64,000 bases of DNA from Deltaproteobacteria bacterium (GTDB lineage: Bacteria; Desulfobacterota; Desulfobacteria; Desulfobacterales; GCA-2748835), in the NCBI GenBank assembly GCA_002748835.1, contig PDTL01000014.1, positions 105,863 through 169,862 on the forward strand, given 5' to 3'. Below the pieces are notes generated by a model that was not told the origin of the DNA, made no database searches, and saw nothing but the letters and a program-made list of their open reading frames with translations. Shown here piece after piece: positions 46,401 through 52,962 of the stretch. Within the stretch, counting starts at the first letter, position 1. Each line of letters opens with the position of its first letter. Both the position numbers and the translations under genes were made by a program.

Positions 46401-46501
46401 AGCGTTGCTGAAAACGCGATGGCAATATGGGCCAGAAGAACGATGATGAAACGTCTGGACCATCGAAGGGGACTGAAACGAAAAAAAGAGTTGTTAATCA
46501 T
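43442..46501 (-). CDS. Hybrid histidine kinase with periplasmic NMT1/THI5-type binding domain
   Basis: The 1019-aa product begins with a signal/anchor segment, then a periplasmic solute-binding domain of the NMT1/THI5 type (~40-270; VTLQLAWNHQFQFAGYYAA, GIAGTELLL, ADVLSMFLSEGI), a membrane helix (~340-362), two PAS domains (~385-625), HisKA (phospho-His in GGVAHDLNNIL near 647), HATPase with DTGKGIS and GTGLGL, and a C-terminal receiver (Asp in LILDMVMNPGMDG near 943). The sensor domain family binds thiamine-precursor pyrimidines, nitrate/sulfonate-type or aromatic ligands, so the ligand is open. No thiamine gene is nearby. Confidence 0.88.
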   Translation of the reverse strand: MINNSFFRFSPLRWSRRFIIVLLAHIAIAFSATLACGYDPVTLQLAWNHQFQFAGYYAAVEYGYYREAGVDVTLREGGKGRFVRKALQTGEAQYGIAGTELLLHRKNGDPFVVLAPIFQHSPSILLTRADSGIHHPQDLIGKKVTLRPGNADVLSMFLSEGISIDKIIRIENAYNLQDLIDGRIDAFNAYVTNEPWYLEQQGIQPGIIRPVSYGVDFYSDCLFTTESEIRDHPGRVAAVLSATLRGWETAMKDPEPIIDLILHRYAAEKTREHLRYEAAAIRKFILPDLIQIGHLNSFRWQRIADIFAELGELPPDYDLDSFLYQPASDTAIRHLKIALGSTLLALITAIALSLLAGLVIRKLRKEIRECQAAELALIESESRFKELIQNIPNIAVQGYDMSRRVVFWNKASEHLYGYTSTEAMGRYIEDLIIPEFMRDQVRTDIYNWFHNNITIPSSELELQHKDTHKVPVYSSHVMQQNAKGNRTLFCLDVDLSLIRETQLRYQSLFQHMISGVAVYEAIDNGADFIIRDFNTAGERISEISREEVIGRRVTEAFPGIREFGLFDVLVSVWKTGKSKMHPVSFYQDNRISGWKENTVYKLPSGEVVAVFQDVTRQKEIEENNAIMAQKLHRARKMEAIGLMAGGVAHDLNNILSGIIGYPDLMLTQIAPGSELEKMTQAVKNSGERAAQVVADLLTLARGVATTTEVANLNHLIEDYLASPECFKKRCLYPGIQIQTYFHPDLLNVRCSTLHIRKSLMNLVTNSLEAFDGMEAGDIQIETRNIYIDAPLAGNQFMESGEYVAVVIQDTGKGISEADLERIFEPFYTRKVMGRSGTGLGLTLVWNTMRNHGGAVTVSSDTDGTRFELYLPATRDPLPGLPASRDVCAVQGKGQQILVVDDEAQQRDIASRMLIQMGYRVETVDSGEAAVEWLASRSVDLLILDMVMNPGMDGIATYRTILETHPGQKAVIASGYSKDQAVADARKAGVGAFLKKPYTLTLLGETVKSVLDASSASDLD

Positions 46502-46692
46502 GAACGGTTTCCCGCAGATGTCATGCTGAACATAACACGTGAAAACAGGTTAATCATCAAAACAGCATCAGTTTACACGAGATGGCGGAAAATGGAAACA
46601 GGCATTTCTAAAGATTGATTGATTCTATCCGCAAACGAGGTGCTTGCTGATTTTTATGTGATTGAACGAAAAAAGCGGGATGTCGTCCGGGT

Positions 46693-48504
46693 TTAACCAG
46701 CGGCGGATGATGACGCCTGCAAGGCCAGCCAGAGTGACCGGTACACCCCGTTTTCCCTGACCAGTTCCGGGTGGGTGCCTTCCTGCACAATGCCGCCGCG
46801 GTCCATGACAAAGATCCGGTCGCAGTCGACCAGGGTGGAGAGTCGGTGGGCGATGGAAATGATGATCCGGTCCTGCCGGAGCTCCAGAATATTGCGCTGA
46901 ATAATGCTCTCCGTGACCGAGTCCACAGACGAGGTGGCTTCATCTAAAATCAGGACATCCGGGTTCCGCAGCAGGGCGCGGGCCAGGGAAAGCCGCTGTT
47001 TCTGACCGCCGGACAAGGTGTTTCCCTGGTCGCCGAGCAGGGTGTCCAGGCCGTCTGGAAGCGTATCGATCACCTCGGTCAGACCGGCCTTTTCGATGGC
47101 TGCGTTCAGGGCCGCGTCGTCGGCATCCGGGCTTCCCACCATCAGGTTTTCCCGAATCGTTCCGTGAAACAGGTATGGATGCTGGGACACATAGCCCACA
47201 TGCTGCCGGAAACTGGATACGGCAATGGCTTCCAGCCCGTGGCCGTTGATGGAGACCCGGCCCGTATTCGGGGCATAGAATCGGAGCAGGAGCTTGATCA
47301 GGCTGCTTTTTCCAGCGCCCGTAGGACCGGCAATGCCGATAAAGTCGCCTTTCCGGATGGTCAGGGAAACGTCGGAAAACAGTGCCGGTGCTCCCGGATA
47401 CTGGAAGGATACCTCTTCAAACCGGAGCACCCGGGGTTCGGTATTCAGTGCCACGGCATCGGGCAGGTCTTTCAAGCGGGGCTTCACGGACAGGAGTTCC
47501 TGGATCCGTGTGATGGCGGCCCGGGCTTGCTGAATCTGGTTGATGAGGAAGTTCAGGGTGAAAATCGGCACCACCAGGCGGATGCCCATGAGGATAAAGG
47601 TGGTGTAGTCGCCCATGGACGGTCCGCCCGGCTGCTGGGTAAGCCAGCCTCCGCCGCCGATGAGGAGGCCAAAGGAGAGGCCGGCAATGATGTAGATGAC
47701 GGGGATAAAATTCCGGCGGGTCCGGGCTGCTGCCACGGCGGTGTCCCGGTACAGTCCTGACGCGGCTTCCAGTCGTTCAATTTCCTCGGGTTCTGCATTG
47801 TAGGCCTGGAGCACGGGGATCCCCTGTAAACTGTTTTCGAGGATCCCCGAGAACCGTCCTACCGCCTGTCGGGTTTTGAGATACTGGGGACGGATGGTGC
47901 GGGAAAAGAGCTTCATGGCAATGGCGGCCAGGGGCAGGGGAAACATGAGTATCAGGGCGAGCCGGTAATCCAGCCAGCACAGATAACCGTAGGTGCCGGC
48001 AAAGGAAATGACCACCCGCACCATGTTGGCCGTGGTTTCCGAGAAAAAGGTGTTCAGGGTATCCACGTCATTGGTGATGATGGACATCAAATCCCCTTTA
48101 CGCCGGGATTCGAGGTATTCGGTGTCTGTGAAAAGCAGATGGGAAAACACGTTGATGCGGATATCGTGTCGTACGGCCTGGGCCATGACGGATAGCAGGT
48201 AGTCGCTGGTGCTCTGAAACAGGGCTAACCCGCCAAAGGAGGCACAGACCGCCCCACCGTACAGGACGAAGACCATGGCGCCGGGTGTGTCTCCCTGGAT
48301 CTGATTGATCAGGATCCCCACCAGGGCCATGGGCAGCAGGTCACAGACCCGCGCCAGTGTGCTGAGGAGGATGCCGACACCCATTTTCAGCCGGTAAGGG
48401 CGGGAGAATCCGGCAAGCAGCTGCAGCCATGTGGGGCCGATGTCATTTTTTTTTTGCTTGCGTTTTTTAAATCTTTTATCAATACTCTGCGTCACTTGAT
48501 GCAC
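46693..48504 (-). CDS. ABC exporter, fused permease and ATPase
   Basis: The 603-aa half-transporter has six membrane helices (~35-330) and one ATPase domain (~360-590) with Walker A GPTGAGKSS, signature LSGGQKQR, Walker B VLILDEATSSVD and the H-loop AHR. This is an exporter-type (MsbA/lipid/peptide/drug) architecture and would work as a homodimer. It is divergent from the DtxR-type regulator gene, sharing a 93-base promoter region, so metal-dependent control and export of a metal-related compound (siderophore, heme or porphyrin) are plausible. The substrate is not shown by the sequence. Confidence 0.85.
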   Translation of the reverse strand: MHQVTQSIDKRFKKRKQKKNDIGPTWLQLLAGFSRPYRLKMGVGILLSTLARVCDLLPMALVGILINQIQGDTPGAMVFVLYGGAVCASFGGLALFQSTSDYLLSVMAQAVRHDIRINVFSHLLFTDTEYLESRRKGDLMSIITNDVDTLNTFFSETTANMVRVVISFAGTYGYLCWLDYRLALILMFPLPLAAIAMKLFSRTIRPQYLKTRQAVGRFSGILENSLQGIPVLQAYNAEPEEIERLEAASGLYRDTAVAAARTRRNFIPVIYIIAGLSFGLLIGGGGWLTQQPGGPSMGDYTTFILMGIRLVVPIFTLNFLINQIQQARAAITRIQELLSVKPRLKDLPDAVALNTEPRVLRFEEVSFQYPGAPALFSDVSLTIRKGDFIGIAGPTGAGKSSLIKLLLRFYAPNTGRVSINGHGLEAIAVSSFRQHVGYVSQHPYLFHGTIRENLMVGSPDADDAALNAAIEKAGLTEVIDTLPDGLDTLLGDQGNTLSGGQKQRLSLARALLRNPDVLILDEATSSVDSVTESIIQRNILELRQDRIIISIAHRLSTLVDCDRIFVMDRGGIVQEGTHPELVRENGVYRSLWLALQASSSAAG

Positions 48505-48556
48505 CCTTTTACCGGCTATCCATTGTGTTTATAAAAAAAATTGATTCTGGTGCGTT

Positions 48557-48568
48557 AAAGAATTCTTT
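48557..48568. promoter_or_regulatory. Perfect 12-bp palindrome between ABC exporter and DtxR-type regulator
   Basis: AAAGAATTCTTT lies in the 93-base divergent gap, about 30 bases before the regulator ATG. A palindrome here is a natural candidate operator for autoregulation by the encoded regulator. Confidence 0.4.
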
Positions 48569-48597
48569 TATGCAGTTATGCAACTCAGGGAGCCCGC

Positions 48598-49047
48598 ATG
48601 CAGCCAAACGAAACCTCGCTGACATCCACCCAGGAGAACTATCTGGCAACCATTTTCCGTCTGGTAAAACAGCACGGCGAAGCGCGCTCCAATGCCATTG
48701 CAGATGAGTTGAACGTTTCCCGCTCATCCGTGACCACCGCCCTGAAATCCCTTTCCGCCCGAAATCTGATCGCCTACAAGCCCTACAACCCCATCCAGCT
48801 CACTCCGGACGGGCATGAGTTGGGAAAACGGATTGCCCACAGGAACCTGATCCTCAGCGATTTTTTCGGACGCGTGCTCCAGCTGCCGGAGGAAGCGGCA
48901 AAGGCGGCAGCCTGGCGGGTGGAGCATGCGATGAGTGATGATGTGGTTTTGGAGCTGGGCCGATTTATTCTGTTTCTGTCCGAATCTGGCTGCGATATCG
49001 AAAACTGGCGGCAGAAGTATTCCTACCGCGGGCATCGCGATAGATAG
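48598..49047 (+). CDS. DtxR/MntR-family metal-dependent regulator
   Basis: The 149-aa product has an N-terminal winged helix (TSTQENYLATIFRLVKQHGEARSNAIADELNVSRSSVTTALKSL) and the metal-binding dimerisation domain (VEHAMSDDVVLELGRFI with His and Glu). It lacks the third SH3-like domain, as in MntR. Members repress iron or manganese genes when loaded with metal. It is divergent from an ABC exporter and convergent with the heme operon. Confidence 0.88.
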   Translation: MQPNETSLTSTQENYLATIFRLVKQHGEARSNAIADELNVSRSSVTTALKSLSARNLIAYKPYNPIQLTPDGHELGKRIAHRNLILSDFFGRVLQLPEEAAKAAAWRVEHAMSDDVVLELGRFILFLSESGCDIENWRQKYSYRGHRDR

Positions 49048-49067
49048 TTCCCCCTGCCGCAGTCTGG

Positions 49068-49580
49068 TCAGGCACCTTTTTGAAGTGTTTCGACGATGCC
49101 TGAAAACAGATCCCGGGCGTTTGTAAAGTCAGCTTCATTCGGATGTTTTTTCGCCTCTTCGATCCGGGCTTTTCGTTCTTCGGTCATGGGGTGACGATCT
49201 GCAGCCACCTTTGCCATCATTTCAAGGACTTTCGGATCGATCTTTCCCTGGCAGACGAACTGGCCCAGCACGTCGTTTCCTTCCATGAGCGCTTCAGCCG
49301 CCGCCCGACAGTCATTGGCATGTTCCGAGTCCGGATAGGCGCCAAGGGTGCCGAACAGACCGACCTTTTTCCCTTTTACGGTTTTCATGAACGCTTTGGC
49401 CTTTGCATCGGGCTGACCCTTGTCCACCCAGTAGCCGATGGCGAGAAAGTCCACATCGGAGATATCCGGCGCTTCTTCCACAGGCGCGAGGGTGCAGGGC
49501 TCGGGAAAGACCTCGCGGATGGCTTCGGCAACGGCTTTGGTGTTGCCGGTACGTGATGAGTAGATGATCATTGATTTCAA
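49068..49580 (-). CDS. Flavodoxin of the heme operon
   Basis: The 170-aa product has the FMN phosphate loop YSSRTGNTK at the N-terminus and the flavodoxin fold with a 30-residue helical C-terminal extension. The TTG at 49580 is the likely start because AGGAGG lies 8 bases upstream; the ATG four codons in is too far. In other anaerobes a flavodoxin supplies electrons to the radical SAM heme-degrading enzyme, and as the last gene of this operon it is the natural partner for the HutW-type enzyme. Confidence 0.82.
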   Translation of the reverse strand: MKSMIIYSSRTGNTKAVAEAIREVFPEPCTLAPVEEAPDISDVDFLAIGYWVDKGQPDAKAKAFMKTVKGKKVGLFGTLGAYPDSEHANDCRAAAEALMEGNDVLGQFVCQGKIDPKVLEMMAKVAADRHPMTEERKARIEEAKKHPNEADFTNARDLFSGIVETLQKGA

Positions 49581-49650
49581 TTAGGGTGCCTCCTTGTTTT
49601 TTCTATCTGTTTTTCGCACTGTCAATGAGCGGTATGATCCGCTGAAGATC

Positions 49651-50169
49651 TCACATCGTCGACAGCCGTTTCAGCGCGTAAAATCCTTCTTTGACCGACG
49701 GAATCAGCTCGCGTTTTTCCCGGCCCGCATACACAGCGAACATGTGCGCGCCGTTCGTATCGTAAAACTGCACGGACAGACTCTCAAGGCCGAAAAAGGG
49801 CTTTTCCAGAAAGCAGATGCTGCCCAGCTGATCCACCCGCAGGTGACCGCCCAGCGGGTTGTCCTTTCCCGTGAGATTAAAGTATCCGTGTCCGTGTTTT
49901 CCGGCCGGCAGCTTTCCCTTGACTTCGATCACCGCTGTGGGGGTCTGGCAGATGAAGGTAATGCGTTCCCAGTCGGTCATGGCCTCCCAGATGGCGTCGA
50001 AATGGTCCGGGGAAACAAAGGTGCGCATGGTGTCTTGCAGGGCGCGAACGGCCATTTCTTCCGGGATACCCAGCTGACCGGCGATCTGGCCGGGCATGGC
50101 GCTTGCGTTATCGTCAATAATCGCCTGTACCTGTTTGATCGTATCGGGTGACGGGGTCATGTCAGTCAT
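49651..50169 (-). CDS. hutX: ChuX/HutX-family heme-binding protein
   Basis: The ~172-aa product matches ChuX/HutX, with an N-terminal helical part (IPEEMAVRALQD) and the beta-sheet core (FNLTGKDNPLGGHLRVDQLGSICFLEKPFFGLESLSVQFYD). These proteins carry heme in the cytosol to the degrading enzyme. ATG 50169 has GGAG 7 bases upstream and overlaps the preceding ATPase gene by 8 bases; ATG 50247 is much less likely. Confidence 0.85.
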   Translation of the reverse strand: MTDMTPSPDTIKQVQAIIDDNASAMPGQIAGQLGIPEEMAVRALQDTMRTFVSPDHFDAIWEAMTDWERITFICQTPTAVIEVKGKLPAGKHGHGYFNLTGKDNPLGGHLRVDQLGSICFLEKPFFGLESLSVQFYDTNGAHMFAVYAGREKRELIPSVKEGFYALKRLSTM

Positions 50170-51586
50170 TGGTGGTCTCCTTTTGAACAGAGGTGAATGG
50201 CAGGCGCAGGGCCGCATCGCAGACCCGTTCGAGCAATTCGAGGTCATGGGTGATCACGACGACGCTCATGCCGCCTTCTGCGGCTGAATGGATCATGTCG
50301 GCGATTCTGCGCATGTTGCGGCCGTCAAGACCGCTGGTGGGTTCGTCTAAAATAAAGATGTCGGGTTTCCGGACAAGGCCGCAGGCAATGACCAGCCGCT
50401 GCTTCTCTCCCCCGGACAGGGACTGGGGATGGCGAGCGGCCAGGTGCTTGAGCCCAAAACGGTCCAGAAAGGCGAGCAGCTCTGCTTTCGAGAGGCGGTT
50501 TTTTTTCGGGTGGATGCCCGATGCCATGGCCACTTCCTGGAGCACGGTGTTCATGTGCAGCTGGTGATCCGTATTCTGCAGGATAATGCCGGCCCGTTTC
50601 ATGATTTTTTTCGGGTGGATGGCCGTTCCATCAATGGACAGCTCCCCCAGTTTCAGCCGGGTCAGACCCGTGAGAATACGGGCCAGTGTCGTTTTTCCCG
50701 TGCCGTTGTCCCCGATGATGCCGGTCACGCCCTGTGGCAGGGTAAAGGCGGCGTCCGTATACAGGGGCGGTGCGTTTTTATAGGCAAACGTCAGGTGTTT
50801 CATCTTCAGACGCCCCTCCTCCGGTACTGGGGGAAGGGTGTTTCGCACATCGGTCACCGCATGCCGGCGAAGGCCGTATGTCTCTCTGAGTGCCGGATTT
50901 TCGAGTATGGAAAAATCGCCTTCCACCGCAACTTCGCCGTCCTTCATGACGATGATCCGGTCCACCACATCCTTCAGCCAGTAGAGCCGGTGGTCTGCCA
51001 CCAGCACCGCAATATCCTGTTTTTTCAGGTCCCGGATCAGTCCGGCCAGCTCCAGGGTGCTTTCCGGATCCAGGTTGGCGGAGGGTTCGTCTAACACCAC
51101 AATGGACGGGCGCAGGGAGAGGACGGCACCCAGGGCCACTTTCTGCTTCTGGCCTTCGGAGAGATCGTGAATGGACGATCCCAGGATGTGGGTGATCCGC
51201 AGTCTGCCTGCGGTTTCCGCGACAATGTTCTGGATCTCTTCCCGGGTTTTTCCCTGCCACTCATGGGCAAAGGCAATCTCGTCATCCACATTCAGGGCAA
51301 AGAACTGGAGTTCGGGGTCCTGAAACACGGTGCCCACGTCGGCGGAAATTTCCTGCAGGGTTTTCCCGTTGCCGGGCGTACCGTTGCGGCGGATGTCGCC
51401 GGTCAGGGTGCCGTTGAAAAAATTGGGGCACAGGCCGTTAATGAGGCGGACCAGTGTTGATTTGCCGCATCCGGATGCACCGGTCACCAGCGTAACCTCG
51501 CCTTTGTTCACGGTCAGGGAAATCTCTTTGACTGCCGGCGTTTGCTGGAATGGATAGGTATAGGTGACCTGGCTGAGTTCAATCAT
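50162..51586 (-). CDS. ECF transporter ATPase, two fused ATP-binding domains (EcfA1A2)
   Basis: The 474-aa product carries two complete ABC ATPase domains. The first (~1-235) has GASGCGKST, LSEGQKQK and VLDEPSANLDP; the second (~255-465) has GDNGTGKTT, LSGGEKQR and ILDEPTSGLDG. Both retain the catalytic Glu. Fused A1A2 proteins are common in ECF (energy-coupling factor) importers. It is encoded between the T-component and hutX, all in overlapping frames. Confidence 0.92.
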   Translation of the reverse strand: MIELSQVTYTYPFQQTPAVKEISLTVNKGEVTLVTGASGCGKSTLVRLINGLCPNFFNGTLTGDIRRNGTPGNGKTLQEISADVGTVFQDPELQFFALNVDDEIAFAHEWQGKTREEIQNIVAETAGRLRITHILGSSIHDLSEGQKQKVALGAVLSLRPSIVVLDEPSANLDPESTLELAGLIRDLKKQDIAVLVADHRLYWLKDVVDRIIVMKDGEVAVEGDFSILENPALRETYGLRRHAVTDVRNTLPPVPEEGRLKMKHLTFAYKNAPPLYTDAAFTLPQGVTGIIGDNGTGKTTLARILTGLTRLKLGELSIDGTAIHPKKIMKRAGIILQNTDHQLHMNTVLQEVAMASGIHPKKNRLSKAELLAFLDRFGLKHLAARHPQSLSGGEKQRLVIACGLVRKPDIFILDEPTSGLDGRNMRRIADMIHSAAEGGMSVVVITHDLELLERVCDAALRLPFTSVQKETTND

Positions 51587-52362
51587 GGCATGAGTCCTGT
51601 TGATACGGTGCTAAAGGAAAGCTGGATAAAACCGGTGGCGACGGTGACAGCAAAGACCGCCCATAAGGCAAAAACATCCGAGGCCTTGAAAAACTGGGGC
51701 TTGTAGCTTTCCATGGTGGCGCCGTATCCGACGCCCTTGAGTTCTGCGGCAATGCCCAGGTCGTCGGAGCTGCGGAGGGCCCGGAACAGTATCGGGGCTG
51801 CCAGCAGCCGAACGGCCAGCAGGGGATGGACAAGCATAAACAGCGGGTTCAGGCTGTATCCCCGGATCCGCATGGTTTCGTGAATCTGCTGGACGTCTTT
51901 GATGAAGGTCGGGATGAACCGGATCATGACCGCAGACGGCAGATACAGCCAGATGGGCAGCCGCAGGGTTTTCAGTGAGGTGAGCAGGGTCTGGACCCGG
52001 GAAGACAGGGCCAGCGCCAGCACGGTGTTGAGCATAACCGCCGTCCGAAGGAACGGAATCAGCATTTTGGATGGCTCGCTCACCGGAATCATGGGAGAGA
52101 TCTGATGCATGAGATACATGAAGCCGATGGAGATCATCCACATGATGGAAATGGCGATGTAGCAGATGACAATCACTGTGAACCGCCTGAGTTCCAGGAC
52201 GTACAGCGCACTTATGAGTGTGAGAAATCCCAGGGGTTCCGGGGATTTCAGCAAGAGGACCTCAACGGATGCGATCAGGCAGATCAGAATTTTGGTCCGG
52301 ACATCCAACTGATGGACAGCGCTGTGCTGCGCAGCCGCATTAGCTGCGAATAATGCACGCAT
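51583..52362 (-). CDS. ECF transporter T-component (EcfT)
   Basis: The 259-aa membrane protein has about five helices and the two cytoplasmic Ala-Arg-type coupling motifs of EcfT (MRIRGYSLNP and LFRALRSSDDLGIAAELKG), which contact the ATPases. It overlaps the S-component gene by 23 bases and the ATPase gene by 4, so the three are surely one unit. GGAG lies 7 bases before the ATG. Confidence 0.9.
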   Translation of the reverse strand: MRALFAANAAAQHSAVHQLDVRTKILICLIASVEVLLLKSPEPLGFLTLISALYVLELRRFTVIVICYIAISIMWMISIGFMYLMHQISPMIPVSEPSKMLIPFLRTAVMLNTVLALALSSRVQTLLTSLKTLRLPIWLYLPSAVMIRFIPTFIKDVQQIHETMRIRGYSLNPLFMLVHPLLAVRLLAAPILFRALRSSDDLGIAAELKGVGYGATMESYKPQFFKASDVFALWAVFAVTVATGFIQLSFSTVSTGLMP

Positions 52363-52879
52363 GGCGCAGCTCCTTTACAAACAGCGCACCGGTGAACAGG
52401 CCGGCCACAGCGCCGATATACCCAATGCCCACGATGATAGCCGACATGATCACCAACTCCTGCTGTTCACGGACGAAGAGCCAGGAAACCCCCACGGCAC
52501 TGACCTTGAAGAGGAGATCGTAAAGCCCGACACCGATCATCAGGTTGATATTCTTCGTATACCCCCCCAGGGCGACGATGATGAGCTCTGCCAGGATGCC
52601 GGCTACGAACATGGGAGGAATGAGAAACATCCCGCTGCCCATGAGCAGCATGGCCACGATGGCATTGACCAGGAGGAACAGGGTGAGCACCCCGAATTTT
52701 CTGACCTTGTAGAGGAGCACAATGGTCAGGGTGGTAAACAGCAGGTTTTTCAGCATCAGGGAGATGGGGTTCATGCCGCCGCCCACCAGGGCCACCAGCA
52801 GGCTCGACACCTTGGTTACGGCAGCGAACACGCCGATGGTCACCAGATCCCGCATTTCCCAGTAAGGTTTCTTTTTCAT
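52340..52879 (-). CDS. ECF transporter S-component, MptD/Trep_Strep type
   Basis: The ~179-aa product has five to six membrane helices, starting MKKKPYWEMRDLVTIGVFAAV, with the short loops and Gly-rich helices of substrate-binding S-components; it most resembles the MptD (Trep_Strep) group. S-components set substrate specificity. Here the flanking receptor, heme carrier and heme-degrading genes point to heme or a porphyrin. ATG 52879 is used because the earlier ATG 52912 falls in the loop of a strong hairpin. Confidence 0.82.
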   Translation of the reverse strand: MKKKPYWEMRDLVTIGVFAAVTKVSSLLVALVGGGMNPISLMLKNLLFTTLTIVLLYKVRKFGVLTLFLLVNAIVAMLLMGSGMFLIPPMFVAGILAELIIVALGGYTKNINLMIGVGLYDLLFKVSAVGVSWLFVREQQELVIMSAIIVGIGYIGAVAGLFTGALFVKELRHACIIRS

Positions 52880-52893
52880 GTCCTGTCTCGCAG

Positions 52894-52926
52894 CTCCCGG
52901 ATGCCGCGTCAAGCGGCATCCGGGAG
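52894..52926 (-). promoter_or_regulatory. Perfect 14-bp intercistronic stem-loop between receptor and ECF genes
   Basis: CTCCCGGATGCCGC and its exact complement flank a GTCAA loop. No T tract follows on the minus strand, so it is not a standard terminator. It lies after the receptor stop and just before the S-component ribosome site. It could stabilise the upstream mRNA or uneven out expression of receptor and transporter. Confidence 0.6.
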
Positions 52927-52962
52927 GAAGGTGTTGGCGTTCGACGAAAGATGACTGCCGGA

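Noticed and set aside
43949..46411. Long plus-strand open frames (43949-45019, 45260-46411) across the hybrid kinase
   Set aside because: Both are antisense shadows of the histidine kinase gene.
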